Positions 1 through 8,862 of a stretch of DNA of 64,000 bases are shown piece after piece. The position numbers and the translations under genes were made by a program. The DNA comes from JBOGOC01 sp050747525 (GTDB lineage Bacteria > Acidobacteriota > Polarisedimenticolia > JACPZX01 > DASXTC01): positions 62,001 through 126,000 of the forward strand of contig JBOGOC010000091.1 in assembly GCA_050747525.1 (NCBI GenBank). Reading direction: 5' to 3'. The notes under the pieces are model-generated. The model searched no databases, was not told where the DNA came from, and worked only from the letters and a program-made list of their open reading frames with translations. The stretch's first letter is position 1, and every line of letters begins with the position of its first letter.

Positions 1-1
1 G

Positions 2-211
2 CTGCTCAAGGCGGTGGCCCGCCGCCAGATCACCACCCTGCTCACGCTGCGCCGCTGGCGCGACGCCGGGCAGGCCGCCGAAGAGGCGCTCAGCGAATGG
101 CCCGGCGACGCCGACCTGCAGGCTCTGCACGGGCGCATCGTCTCGGCCGCCCGCCCCGATCTCCAGCTCACCCCCACGACGGGCTCCTCGCTGGGGATTC
201 AGGAGCGCTGA
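2..211 (+). CDS. C-terminal fragment of an upstream protein, TPR-like
   Basis: The reading frame is open from the first bases of the window and ends in TGA at 209-211, so only the last 69 residues are visible. The segment is Ala/Arg/Leu-rich and helical. Its middle part (RDAGQAAEEALSEWPGDADL) resembles one helix-turn-helix of a tetratricopeptide repeat, where a residue load is followed by a 'P-D/N' boundary. No catalytic motif is present in the visible part. The function cannot be decided from this end; a TPR-containing protein is the best guess. Confidence 0.5.
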   Translation: MLKAVARRQITTLLTLRRWRDAGQAAEEALSEWPGDADLQALHGRIVSAARPDLQLTPTTGSSLGIQER

Positions 212-337
212 GCCTACGGTTCACCCGCCATCCGCAACGACCTGCCTCATGACTTGTAACCGAGTCGATCACTGACGGCCAGAGGCGACTGAGTCCGCCA
301 GGCGCGATTTTTCACGGTCGCTCCGGTGTTCTGGTCG

Positions 338-343
338 TATGAT
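338..343 (+). promoter_or_regulatory. Candidate -10 box of the TonB receptor gene
   Basis: TATGAT matches the sigma70 -10 consensus at five of six positions and lies 15 nt before the ATG at 359. No good -35 element is visible at the right distance. If it is real, the GTG at 326 cannot be the translation start. Confidence 0.3.
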
Positions 344-358
344 TGCGTGTCCAGATCG

Positions 359-3298
359 ATGATGGCCAGGCGGAGCCTTGGGTCTACCGCCGGGCGACTC
401 GCGGGAGGGTGCGTCCTGGCGGCTCATGGCGTCATGCTGTTCGTGATCTTCTGGAATGCCTTCCAGGCCCTGCAGCCGGCGGCCGAGGCGGAGATCGTCA
501 CGGCCCGCCGACCGCCCACGACGACCTCACACTCCTACGAAAGTGAATTCCTCGATGCCCTTCCGATTCACGGCCATGCATACCAGGACGCTCTGAGCCT
601 CGCCCCGGGGGTCTCCGACCCCGACGCGGACGGGCGCGCGACGATTCACGGAGCGCGGGAAAGCGAAACGGCCTTCCGGCTGGACGGCGCCGAGTTCACC
701 GATCCGCTGGAAGGGTCGTTCGGAATGAACCTCAATCCCTACATGATCGAGAGCCTCGAGGTGACCACCGCCGGGGCCCCCGCGAGCATGGGAAGGGCGC
801 TGGGCGGCTTCGTGGACATCACCACCCGCAGCGGCGGCAACGATCTGGCCGGCAAGCTGGGACTCTTCTGGCAGGACACTTTCCTCGACGGGCGGGGCGC
901 CGACTACGAAGACATCGTCGACGCCCACGTGGATCACCAGCCCTTCCATGACTTCCGGGCGGCCGGCAGGCTGGGAGGGGCCTTCGTCGACGATCGCCTC
1001 TGGTGGTTCACCTCTCTGGAGGCCATCGATGCGGAGACTCCCGCGGGCCCGGGGCCAACGTACCCGATGATCGACTCGCGCGCGCTCTACGCGTTCGGCA
1101 AGCTGTCGTGGCAGGCCGATGCCGCCAACAAGCTGGTGCTGCAGGCCGCGGCGGACCCCACGATCATCGAGGGGCTCGGTCTGGGGATCTCGTCCGATCC
1201 GGACTCCGGCTACACGCATGATCGGCAGGCCCTGAACGTGAAGCTGGGCTGGACCTCGATGCTCTCCGACAGGGCGCTCCTGGAGGTCACGCTCAGCCGG
1301 TACGATCAGTCCATCGAGATCGATCCGGACTCCGCCGACTTCGCCGCCTTGAATGTCGGCTTGGGCATCGGGCCGGGAGGAGGGCAGGTGGCCTTCTATC
1401 CCTGCGAGGTGGCGAACTGCAGTCAGACGCTGGGTGACGATCCGCTGTCGCGCTACACCGCCACGACAGGCCGGATCTCCGGGCCCTTCTATCTCCGGGC
1501 GAGCGACGGTCGCAGCCGGGATGCCTTGCGAGCCGACGTGTCGGGCGTCCTCTCTCCGCGCCATGGAACCCACAGCCTGTCGGCCGGGTTCGAGATAGGC
1601 CAGGAGAAGGTCGAGCAGGACGTCCTGATCAATCCGATTCTGTACGACTACTCATCCTTGCTGATCTTCCCGAGCGGGCAAACACGACTCCAGGGATACC
1701 AGCTGCTCCAGGTCTCCAGTCCCGCAAGGACGGCTCCCGACGCCACCACCTGGAGCAGCTCCTTCTATGTTTCCGATTCGTTCAAGCCGCGAAGCAACCT
1801 CTCCATCACGGTGGGCGTCCGCCTGGACGCCGAGGAGATCGATTTTCCCGGGTACCAGCCGTTCGACGTTGTGCGTGAGCGCCGGCGGTCCGTGGATCTG
1901 TGGGAAGCGGTGTGCGCCGAAGCCGTACGCCAGGGGACGGTGTTCAACTTTTCCGTCTGCAATCCCCTGGTCCCCTACAACGGCGCGCCGCCGTTTGACG
2001 CAAGGTTCGATACCTTCTTCGACGCGGATGGCGATGGGTCCAATGACGTGGACCCCGAGCTCGTGGCGCTGGACCTGGATGGCGACGGCACCTTCTTCGG
2101 CCCCCAGGAAGGGGAGAGCCTCTACAAGCATTTCACCCGTTACGAAGATCGCGAGCCGGGCGGCTTCACGATCGACGACGGGAGCGTGTCGCCGCGGGTG
2201 GGAGTGTCGTGGGATCCCTGGGGAGCCGGAAGGACGAAGTTCTTCGCCCACTGGGGCCGCTATCACGATCGGCTCGATCCCGAAGCGGTCCTGTCCGAGT
2301 CTTCACCCGACACCTTCACGTTCCTCTTCACGGCCGGTGCGTCGGGGCAGATCCTGCCCGGCGCGCCCTCCCAGGCCGGAAGCATGGCGTCGATGCGCCG
2401 GGTGGACCATGACCTGCAGGCGCCCTGGATGGACGAGCTGAGCCTGGGAGGTGAAGTGTCGCTGGGATCGGCGTGGCGAGCCGGCCTGACGTTCGTGAGC
2501 CGCCGCGCCGAGGACTTGCTGCAGGACGTGGATCAGAACCACTACACGTGCGGGCAGGCCGGCATCGTGGGGATCGATCCGGCCGCGCTGTGCGGTGACC
2601 CCAACGGGGTGCTCAGGCTCGACCGGTTCGGCAATCCGACATTTGGCCCGCAGCCATCAGGGGGGCCCAACGGGCTGGTCGATCTCTACACCGCCAGTCC
2701 GATGTACGGCAGCGTGCTGGTGGTGGAGAACGCCGACGGCATCGATGTCACCAGCTGGGAGGTCAGCGCGGTCCGATCGATGAACCACAACTGGCAGATG
2801 CGCGCCGGGTACACGCTGTCCCGCGCCCGGGGAGAGGCCTCCGGCACCTTCGCGGCCGCCCGTGACGACGTGTCGGTGACCGCCGACCAGCGTGATTGGC
2901 TCGAGCACGACGAACGGCACAGCCTGGAGGCACAGGCGGTGTGGCGCCTGCCCGCCGAGGTGATGCTGGGCGGGATGCTGCGGTGGGACTCGGGACTCCC
3001 CTACACGGTGTACGAGGCGCCGGAGGCGGATCTCGACAGCAGCGGCAACAGCTCGGTGCGGCAGGTCCTGCCCACCGGAGAAGCCTTCGATCAGCGCAAC
3101 GAGGGACGCTGGCGCCTGGACGCCCGCTTGGAGAAGGGCTTCCAGATCGGCAAGGCGCGGGCATCGGGCTTCTTCAGCGCGCAGAACCTGCTGGACGACG
3201 ACTGGCTCGTCGTGACCAGCTACACGCAGGGCGGGTACGTCACCACTTTCCGGGACCTCGGCCGCAGGTTCGAGATCGGATCGACCTTCAGCTTCTAG
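359..3298 (+). CDS. TonB-dependent receptor (plug plus beta-barrel)
   Basis: A 979-residue outer-membrane receptor. Residues 1 to about 40 form a signal peptide or anchor: a basic start (MMARR) followed by a hydrophobic run. About residues 50-160 form a plug domain (HGARESETAFRLDGAEF, then SLEVTTAGAPASMGRALGG and ITTRSGGN). The rest is a long beta-barrel ending in FEIGSTFSF with a C-terminal Phe, the usual outer-membrane insertion signal. An acidic DxDGD loop around the middle may bind calcium. It lacks the N-terminal carboxypeptidase-regulatory domain of most acidobacterial Oar-like receptors. The frame is open from GTG 326, but ATG 359 (or 362) is preferred because it starts the signal peptide and a -10-like TATGAT lies in between. 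The substrate is unknown. Confidence 0.85.
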   Translation: MMARRSLGSTAGRLAGGCVLAAHGVMLFVIFWNAFQALQPAAEAEIVTARRPPTTTSHSYESEFLDALPIHGHAYQDALSLAPGVSDPDADGRATIHGARESETAFRLDGAEFTDPLEGSFGMNLNPYMIESLEVTTAGAPASMGRALGGFVDITTRSGGNDLAGKLGLFWQDTFLDGRGADYEDIVDAHVDHQPFHDFRAAGRLGGAFVDDRLWWFTSLEAIDAETPAGPGPTYPMIDSRALYAFGKLSWQADAANKLVLQAAADPTIIEGLGLGISSDPDSGYTHDRQALNVKLGWTSMLSDRALLEVTLSRYDQSIEIDPDSADFAALNVGLGIGPGGGQVAFYPCEVANCSQTLGDDPLSRYTATTGRISGPFYLRASDGRSRDALRADVSGVLSPRHGTHSLSAGFEIGQEKVEQDVLINPILYDYSSLLIFPSGQTRLQGYQLLQVSSPARTAPDATTWSSSFYVSDSFKPRSNLSITVGVRLDAEEIDFPGYQPFDVVRERRRSVDLWEAVCAEAVRQGTVFNFSVCNPLVPYNGAPPFDARFDTFFDADGDGSNDVDPELVALDLDGDGTFFGPQEGESLYKHFTRYEDREPGGFTIDDGSVSPRVGVSWDPWGAGRTKFFAHWGRYHDRLDPEAVLSESSPDTFTFLFTAGASGQILPGAPSQAGSMASMRRVDHDLQAPWMDELSLGGEVSLGSAWRAGLTFVSRRAEDLLQDVDQNHYTCGQAGIVGIDPAALCGDPNGVLRLDRFGNPTFGPQPSGGPNGLVDLYTASPMYGSVLVVENADGIDVTSWEVSAVRSMNHNWQMRAGYTLSRARGEASGTFAAARDDVSVTADQRDWLEHDERHSLEAQAVWRLPAEVMLGGMLRWDSGLPYTVYEAPEADLDSSGNSSVRQVLPTGEAFDQRNEGRWRLDARLEKGFQIGKARASGFFSAQNLLDDDWLVVTSYTQGGYVTTFRDLGRRFEIGSTFSF

Positions 3299-3311
3299 GG
3301 CCCGTGATGGC

Positions 3312-3340
3312 TTGACAGCATGGAAGCCTGCCGGTATAGC
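3312..3340 (+). promoter_or_regulatory. Sigma70-type promoter of the ECF sigma gene
   Basis: A perfect -35 TTGACA (3312-3317) is separated by 17 nt from TATAGC (3335-3340). The expected start of transcription is about 5 nt before the ATG at 3352, so the mRNA would be nearly leaderless. This suggests the housekeeping sigma factor reads the gene rather than autoregulation. Confidence 0.6.
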
Positions 3341-3351
3341 CTTCGGCAACG

Positions 3352-3918
3352 ATGAGAGCCACGCCGGAGGAGTTGTCGCAGCACGCGTCGAGGCAGACTG
3401 TCCAGGAGTACCTCTCCGGCAAGCCGATCGCCGTCGCGCAGGTCGACCGGTGGATTCGCGACGAGCTGCGGGCGCACTTCCCGGTGCTGAAGACCGAAGC
3501 GGACGACGTTTGCCAGGTGGTGCACGGGAAGCTTTTCGGCATCCTGCGGGACGGCGCCTTCAGGTACGAGTCATCCCTGAGGACGTTCGTTTCCCGGGTG
3601 ACGCGATTCAGCGCCCTGGATCATATCCGCCGCCGCTACCGCGACCCTCTCTGGAGCACGCAGGGTGAGGGGCCCGCCGCGGCCCGCCAGGGGAACCCCT
3701 ACCGCAGCCTGATGTCCCTGGAGAAGGGGGCCTTGCTGGGCCAGATCCTGGTGCACGCCTCGGGCGAGTGCCGGCAGCTCTGGCACCTGGCCTTCGTCGA
3801 GGAGCTTTCCTACGACGACATCGCGCGGCGGCTGAACCTCGCCCCCGGCACCATCAAGTCGCGCATGTCGCGCTGCCGGCAGCGGGTGATGCTGCTGCTG
3901 AGGAGGGCCGATGACTGA
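3352..3918 (+). CDS. ECF-type RNA polymerase sigma factor
   Basis: A 188-residue cytoplasmic sigma70-family protein. The sigma2 part carries the core-binding and -10 recognition segment (VCQVVHGKLFGIL, then TFVSRVTRFSALDHIRRRYRD). The sigma4 part ends the protein with a clear helix-turn-helix (LSYDDIARRLNLAPGTIKSRMSRCRQRV) for -35 recognition. The length is typical of ECF factors. Sigma2 is somewhat divergent, and the gene does not directly abut its likely anti-sigma partner (8024-8785): a convergent gene and a CHAT-protein gene lie between them. A consensus sigma70 promoter precedes it. It most likely controls the secreted-protein genes around it; that target assignment is inference. Confidence 0.85.
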   Translation: MRATPEELSQHASRQTVQEYLSGKPIAVAQVDRWIRDELRAHFPVLKTEADDVCQVVHGKLFGILRDGAFRYESSLRTFVSRVTRFSALDHIRRRYRDPLWSTQGEGPAAARQGNPYRSLMSLEKGALLGQILVHASGECRQLWHLAFVEELSYDDIARRLNLAPGTIKSRMSRCRQRVMLLLRRADD

Positions 3919-3943
3919 GCGCCACCGGCTCCCCGCGTTTCCC

Positions 3944-4738
3944 TCATTCCAGTATCGGGGGAGTGCTCCAGGTGTCGATCTCGTACTTGATGGAGCTGCG
4001 GGTGATGGCCGTGTCCGTTGCACGGAACTGGACGCTATGGATGCCCCCAACGCCTCTGATGCGCAACGTGCCCTTGACCACATCCACCTGGTAGCCGTAG
4101 AGCGTCAGGGAGTTAATCAGCTTGCTGTTGATCTGCACCGATGTCGGGAACTGGCTGGTCTGCACGACGATGGTATGGGAGTTGATCTTCAGCTCGACGA
4201 TCCCATCCATCGCGGGCTCCTGCGTCACCAGGCCGACAAAGGCGGCCATGTCGGTCCGGCTGATCGTCACCAAGACGGTCGCGATTCCGGTGTCGTCCTC
4301 CCAGAAGGAGTAACGGTCGAGCTCGGCGCCGGTGTCCTTGAGGATCCGTATCCCGTAGTAGGGGTGGTACGGCGGCTGGAGGATATTGACATTGAAATCG
4401 TCGATACCGAAGGGGTACACGTAGCATGGGGGAGGGTCGTCATCGAACACGATGGGCCCACCGCCGCCACTGCCTTCCGGAGGTGTTTGAGGACACTGCG
4501 GCGGGGGATTCTCGATCTTGACCTGCAGGCAGGTGAGCATGGCCAGGATCCCCTGGCCGGGCACCACGCTACAGGTGACGACGGGGTTCCAGTTCTGTCC
4601 CGATTGCCCACCCGAATTGGGGTCTGGGGGATCCTCGGGTCCGCCAGGGCCCCCCGGGATGGTCTCTATGGCGTACAGGGGAGTGATCAGTGCGAACAGC
4701 AGTGCGAGCAGAGCCGGGCCGATCAGCCCACGTTTCAT
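3944..4738 (-). CDS. Secreted protein of unknown function
   Basis: A 264-residue protein with a clear signal peptide (MKRGLIGPALLALLFALITPLYA). A low-complexity Gly/Pro/Asp-rich linker (about residues 25-90, with PGGPGGPEDPPDP and PEGSGGGGP) follows, then a globular beta-rich domain of about 170 residues. The start at 4738 is chosen because an AAGGAGG ribosome site precedes it and because the signal peptide begins there; the frame is open 57 nt further upstream. I recognise no family. It is divergent from the TPR-CHAT gene, with only 61 bp between the two starts and a 14-bp palindrome in that gap, so the two are probably co-regulated. It could be a substrate or partner of that protease-like protein, which is speculative. 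Confidence 0.7.
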   Translation of the reverse strand: MKRGLIGPALLALLFALITPLYAIETIPGGPGGPEDPPDPNSGGQSGQNWNPVVTCSVVPGQGILAMLTCLQVKIENPPPQCPQTPPEGSGGGGPIVFDDDPPPCYVYPFGIDDFNVNILQPPYHPYYGIRILKDTGAELDRYSFWEDDTGIATVLVTISRTDMAAFVGLVTQEPAMDGIVELKINSHTIVVQTSQFPTSVQINSKLINSLTLYGYQVDVVKGTLRIRGVGGIHSVQFRATDTAITRSSIKYEIDTWSTPPILE

Positions 4739-4768
4739 GTTCGCCTCCTTCCGGAAATGCCAAACGCT

Positions 4769-4782
4769 ACCTTCATGAAGGT
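4769..4782. promoter_or_regulatory. 14-bp palindrome between divergent genes, candidate operator
   Basis: ACCTTCATGAAGGT is a perfect 14-bp palindrome, and a second short one (TTCCGGAA, 4750-4757) lies nearby. Both sit in the 61-bp gap between the secreted-protein gene (start 4738, minus) and the CHAT gene (start 4800, plus), a natural place for a dimeric regulator to act on both genes. Confidence 0.4.
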
Positions 4783-4799
4783 CAAGGAGCAACAACCAT

Positions 4800-7700
4800 A
4801 TGTGGATAGTTGCAGGAAGAGCCCTCGCGGTTCCCTTGCTGGGCCTGCTGATGGGGCCGGCCCAGGAGGCGAGCCGGACCTCCGGCCTCGATCCTGCGGC
4901 GATCGAGCAGCAGATAGGACGGCTTCAGCTGAAGCATGACGATCGCATCAAGGCCCAGGACTGGGACGGAGCCCTCGATGCGATTCGCGAGGCGCTCGCT
5001 CTTGACGGCGACCACCCGGTTCCATACCGGCAGGCCGTCCTGATGCTGCGCCGGCGCGATCAGGTCGACAAGACTGCTGAGCTGCTCGGCTCGCTCGATC
5101 CCGATGGTAGGCCGGGCCGGGTGTACGGAGAGGGCGTCGCCCTGTTCTTCGTCCCAGGGAAGCGGGCAGAGGCGCGTCAGGCCTTCGAGCGCGCGCTGGC
5201 GATGTACGCGGCACGAGGCCATGCGGCGGGGCAGGCGGCCTCTCACACGGCGCTGGGGAACCTCGATCGTCAGGCCGGCAAATGGACCGAGGCCCTTGCT
5301 CACGACGATGCCGCGGTTCCGTGGCTGGAACAGCTCGGCGACCGGATCGGCATGGCAGACGTGAGAGCCAACCAGGCACAGATGGAGCGGCGGCTTGGAA
5401 GGCCTGAGGCCGCCCTCGAACGACAACGGCAGGTCCTCGCGATCCGCGAGGAGCTCGGGGACATGGAAGGTCAGGCCCGTAGCTGGCAGGAGATAGGAAC
5501 GTGCCTGTTCGAGACGAAGGATACCGCGGGGGCCCGTGAGGCGCTGCAGCGCGCCCTGGCGATGCATCGGGCATCGGGGAACAAGGCGCTCGAGGGACAT
5601 ACGCTCAGGATCCTGGCGTGGATCTCGGAAAGCCTGGGCGTGGATCGTGAAGCCCTCGACGACCTGACCAGGGCGGCCGAGGCATTCGCCGCCGCCGGCG
5701 TCCAGGAGAGACAATGGCAGGCGGATGCCACCACCGCGATCGGTGAGACGCTGCGACGGATGGGCGAGTACGAGCGCGCCAGGGAGACCCTCGAATCGGC
5801 ACGCGAGATGGCTTCGGGACTCAAGGACAGGAAGCTTCCGGCACGCATACTGACGAACCTGGGCGTTGTGCATGCCGCGCTCTGGGAAATCCCTATCGCG
5901 CTCTCGGCCTTGCAGCAGGCGCTCGACATTCATCGCCAGCTCAAGGATGCGCGCGGCGAACTGCACGCGCTCGATACCATGGTCGCCATCCACCATGCCG
6001 TGGGAGACCTCGAAAGCGCGCGCCGTCTCCTGGAGTCACGGCCGGAAGTGGCCGCCCGCCTCGGTGATCCGCTCCAGAGCGCCAAAGGGCACAACAATCT
6101 GGGGGCGAATCTCGTCCTGCAGGGGAGGCTGGATGCTGCGCTGGAGCAGTTCAACAAGGCCGAGACGATCTGGCAGGAGAACCGAGAAGCTTTGCAGGGG
6201 AATGAACCCTTGCGAATGGCTTTCGTGCGCAACCGAGCAGAGCTGCTGATGGAGCGGGGCAGCCTCGAGGAGGCTGGAGGTCTCCTGGAGGGCTCACTCG
6301 ATACATCCCGTAGCCTGATGGATCGTAAAGGGGAGTTGTTCACCCTGAATCTGATGGGAGCTCTCGAGGCGAAGAGGAGCCGCCATGAACAGGCCCTGAA
6401 GCGGCATGGCGGGGCGCTGGCGCTCGCCGAAGCGATGGGCCTGGCCGAGGAAGAGTGGCGCGCCCGCATCGGCATGGCCGAGTCGATGGAAAAGCTCGGC
6501 CGGCACCAGGAGGCCGTCGCTCAAGCGTTGAGGGCGCTCGACAAAGTGGAGAGCGTGCGGGCCCAGATGCTGGCCGACGATCTGAAGGTCCGCTTCTTCG
6601 CCGGCCGCGTGGATCTGTACAAGCGCACGCTCACCCTCCTCCTGCCGGAGGGTCGGCGCATCGATGAGGCGGCGGCCCGCCAGGGGCTGGAGGTGTCGGA
6701 ACGCGCGCGGGCCAGAGGGCTGCTCGATCTGCTCATGGAGTCGCGTCACGGGATGAGAAAAAAGCTCTCCTCCGACCTGAGGGAGCGTGAGCGGCGCGCC
6801 CTCGATGACGTCAGCGCCGCGACCCAGCAGCTCGTGTCGGCCAACGGCGAGGAGGCCGCCGCCAAGGCCAGGGAGTTGCTGCGCCGGGCCGAGGAAGCGC
6901 TGCAGAGGCTCGAGCTGGACATGCGTTCGGCGGCCCCCGCCTACGCGAACGTCGTCTATCCGCGACCCGCCTCGACCAAGGACGTTCAGGCAGCCCTGGG
7001 AAGCGACGAGGCGCTGCTCGAGTACTTCATCGGCAGGAACGAAGCCTGGGTCTGGGTGGTCGAGCGAAAGAAGGTGGCGGTGTACCGCCTTGCGTCTCCC
7101 CAGGTCATCCGACAGGCGGTGGAGAAGTTCCTGAAAGGGGCCGGTGCGCCGGGGGCTTCGCTGGCGGGCGAGGGACCCGATCCGGCCTCCCATGCTCTGT
7201 CCGAGGCGATCCTGCCGGCCGGAGGATCGTGGACCGCCCGGCGCCTCCTGATCGCGCCCGACGGCCCCCTGCACCACGTTCCCTTCGAGGCGCTGGTCCA
7301 CAAGGGACACTACCTGCTCGAGGAGCACGAGATCGCCACGGTCCCTTCGGCCACCACGATGCTGTGGATGCGATCGGAAGCAGCTTCGCGCGCCGCGCGC
7401 GGCTTCCTGGGGGTTGCGGACGCCACGCCGGGAGCCGACGTTTCGCTCTCGTTGCCCTATTCCCGGCTGGAGGTGGAAGGGATCGCCGGCCTGTTCGAGG
7501 AGCCGCAGCGCTCGGTGCTCCTGGGAGACAAGGTGTCACGGGCCTCGCTGACAGATCCAAGCGTTAAGGACTTCCGGTACGTCCACTTCGCGACCCACGG
7601 TCTGCTCGGACACGGCTCGCCCGGCGACCGGCGGACCGGGCTCTGGCTGGGGAAGGGGGCCGCCCAGGGGCCGGACACCATCCTGACGCTTCCCGAGATC

Positions 7701-8027
7701 GTCACGCTGCCCCTGGACGCCGACCTGGTGGTGCTGTCGTCTTGCCGATCCGGCGAAGGAGAGCTCCTGGGCGGCGAAGGGATGATCGGCCTCACGCGAG
7801 CCTTCCTCCAGGCGGGGGCGCGGGCGGTCGTGATGTCGGTATGGAACGTGAGCGACCAATCCACCGTCGATCTCATGCAGACGTTCTACCGCGGCCTGCG
7901 CTCGGGAGCCACCCCGGGCGCCGCGCTGCGGCAGGCCAAGCTGGAGTTCATCCGATCCGAACGCCCTGCGCGCCGCGAGCCCTACCGGTGGGCCCCCTTC
8001 GTGCTGGTCGGAGCCCCGACCCGATGA
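4800..8027 (+). CDS. Secreted TPR-CHAT (caspase-fold) protein
   Basis: A 1075-residue protein. Residues 1 to about 25 are a signal peptide (MWIVAGRALAVPLLGLLMGP). About residues 30-590 are tandem tetratricopeptide repeats. A coiled-coil-like segment follows near 640-720 (ERERRALDDVSAATQQL). The C-terminal CHAT domain spans about 720-1075. The predicted caspase-like dyad is intact: His933 in VHFATHG and Cys982 in LSSCRSGEG. CHAT domains are cysteine-peptidase folds (clan CD), and TPR arrays usually sense or scaffold partners. The signal peptide places this one outside the cytoplasm. Its stop overlaps the start of the anti-sigma gene (ATGA), so the two are translationally coupled. An AAGGAG site lies 11 nt before the ATG. 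Peptidase activity is predicted, not shown. Confidence 0.85.
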   Translation: MWIVAGRALAVPLLGLLMGPAQEASRTSGLDPAAIEQQIGRLQLKHDDRIKAQDWDGALDAIREALALDGDHPVPYRQAVLMLRRRDQVDKTAELLGSLDPDGRPGRVYGEGVALFFVPGKRAEARQAFERALAMYAARGHAAGQAASHTALGNLDRQAGKWTEALAHDDAAVPWLEQLGDRIGMADVRANQAQMERRLGRPEAALERQRQVLAIREELGDMEGQARSWQEIGTCLFETKDTAGAREALQRALAMHRASGNKALEGHTLRILAWISESLGVDREALDDLTRAAEAFAAAGVQERQWQADATTAIGETLRRMGEYERARETLESAREMASGLKDRKLPARILTNLGVVHAALWEIPIALSALQQALDIHRQLKDARGELHALDTMVAIHHAVGDLESARRLLESRPEVAARLGDPLQSAKGHNNLGANLVLQGRLDAALEQFNKAETIWQENREALQGNEPLRMAFVRNRAELLMERGSLEEAGGLLEGSLDTSRSLMDRKGELFTLNLMGALEAKRSRHEQALKRHGGALALAEAMGLAEEEWRARIGMAESMEKLGRHQEAVAQALRALDKVESVRAQMLADDLKVRFFAGRVDLYKRTLTLLLPEGRRIDEAAARQGLEVSERARARGLLDLLMESRHGMRKKLSSDLRERERRALDDVSAATQQLVSANGEEAAAKARELLRRAEEALQRLELDMRSAAPAYANVVYPRPASTKDVQAALGSDEALLEYFIGRNEAWVWVVERKKVAVYRLASPQVIRQAVEKFLKGAGAPGASLAGEGPDPASHALSEAILPAGGSWTARRLLIAPDGPLHHVPFEALVHKGHYLLEEHEIATVPSATTMLWMRSEAASRAARGFLGVADATPGADVSLSLPYSRLEVEGIAGLFEEPQRSVLLGDKVSRASLTDPSVKDFRYVHFATHGLLGHGSPGDRRTGLWLGKGAAQGPDTILTLPEIVTLPLDADLVVLSSCRSGEGELLGGEGMIGLTRAFLQAGARAVVMSVWNVSDQSTVDLMQTFYRGLRSGATPGAALRQAKLEFIRSERPARREPYRWAPFVLVGAPTR

Positions 8028-8785
8028 CCGACCCGCACGAGCTGCTCCCCTGGTACGTCAACGGCACGCTCGAGGCCCGCGAGCGGGAGGAATTCGAGCG
8101 CCATCTGCAGACGTGCCTGAGCTGCCGCCAGGAGCTGCCGGTCCTGCAGGACGTGAGCCGGCAGGTCCGCGCGCCGGGCTGGGCCGCTCACGCCGAGCAC
8201 CCTGATCCGGAGACCCTCTCCCGCGTCGTCGCGGATGGGGAGGAGGACGCCGCGGTCCGCCGCCACCTGGCCCTCTGCCTGACCTGTGCGGAGGAGGCCC
8301 GGTGGCTGACGGGCGAGGCGGTCGCCGGGGGGAGCGCCGCACGAAGACGGACAGGCGCGTGGATCGTCCCGGCCGCAGCGATCGCCGCCGGCCTGCTGGT
8401 GGTGGTGACGGCGGGGCTTCTGATGCCGTGGCGCGGCCCGGCGACACCCGCCGGCGTCTTCCGCCCCGTGATGGTCCCCGCCATCGAGCGCGCGGCGGGG
8501 GCCACGGTCGTCCAGGTTCCTCGAGGCGCGGGCTCCGTGCAGGTGCTGCTCCAGGCGGATCTGGCCCCCGATGACTTCCCCGTGCGGTTCGAGGTGTCCG
8601 ACGCCTCCGGCCGGGCCGTCTTCGCCGCGGCCGGGCTGAAGGAGGACGACCTGTTCCGTGGGATCCTCGGCTTCACGTGCCCCCGCGCCGATTGCCCCGA
8701 CGGCGACTACGTCGCTCGCCTCACCCCCGCGCGCGCCGGCCGGCCCCCCATCGCCTATCCGTTCAGCATTTTCACGGACCGCTGA
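8024..8785 (+). CDS. zf-HC2 membrane anti-sigma factor
   Basis: A 253-residue single-pass membrane protein. The cytoplasmic part has two zinc-finger-like HxxxCxxC motifs: HLQTCLSC near residue 27 and HLALCLTC near residue 80. A transmembrane helix follows near residues 115-135 (PAAAIAAGLLVVVTAGLLM), then an extracytoplasmic domain of about 115 residues containing two cysteines (CPRADC). HxxxCxxC fingers with a single helix are the hallmark of ECF anti-sigma factors. The ATG lies within the stop of the CHAT gene (ATGA overlap), a strong sign of stoichiometric co-expression. The likely partner is the sigma factor at 3352. Pairing of a membrane anti-sigma factor with a secreted caspase-fold protein suggests regulated proteolysis of its outer domain; this is inference. 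Confidence 0.8.
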   Translation: MTDPHELLPWYVNGTLEAREREEFERHLQTCLSCRQELPVLQDVSRQVRAPGWAAHAEHPDPETLSRVVADGEEDAAVRRHLALCLTCAEEARWLTGEAVAGGSAARRRTGAWIVPAAAIAAGLLVVVTAGLLMPWRGPATPAGVFRPVMVPAIERAAGATVVQVPRGAGSVQVLLQADLAPDDFPVRFEVSDASGRAVFAAAGLKEDDLFRGILGFTCPRADCPDGDYVARLTPARAGRPPIAYPFSIFTDR

Positions 8786-8862
8786 GAAGGTCCGGGAACC
8801 GCCGCGGCCGTCCCCCCGACAGTCTCTCCGTCAGTCTTCGAACAACTCTCGAGGAGGCCGTG

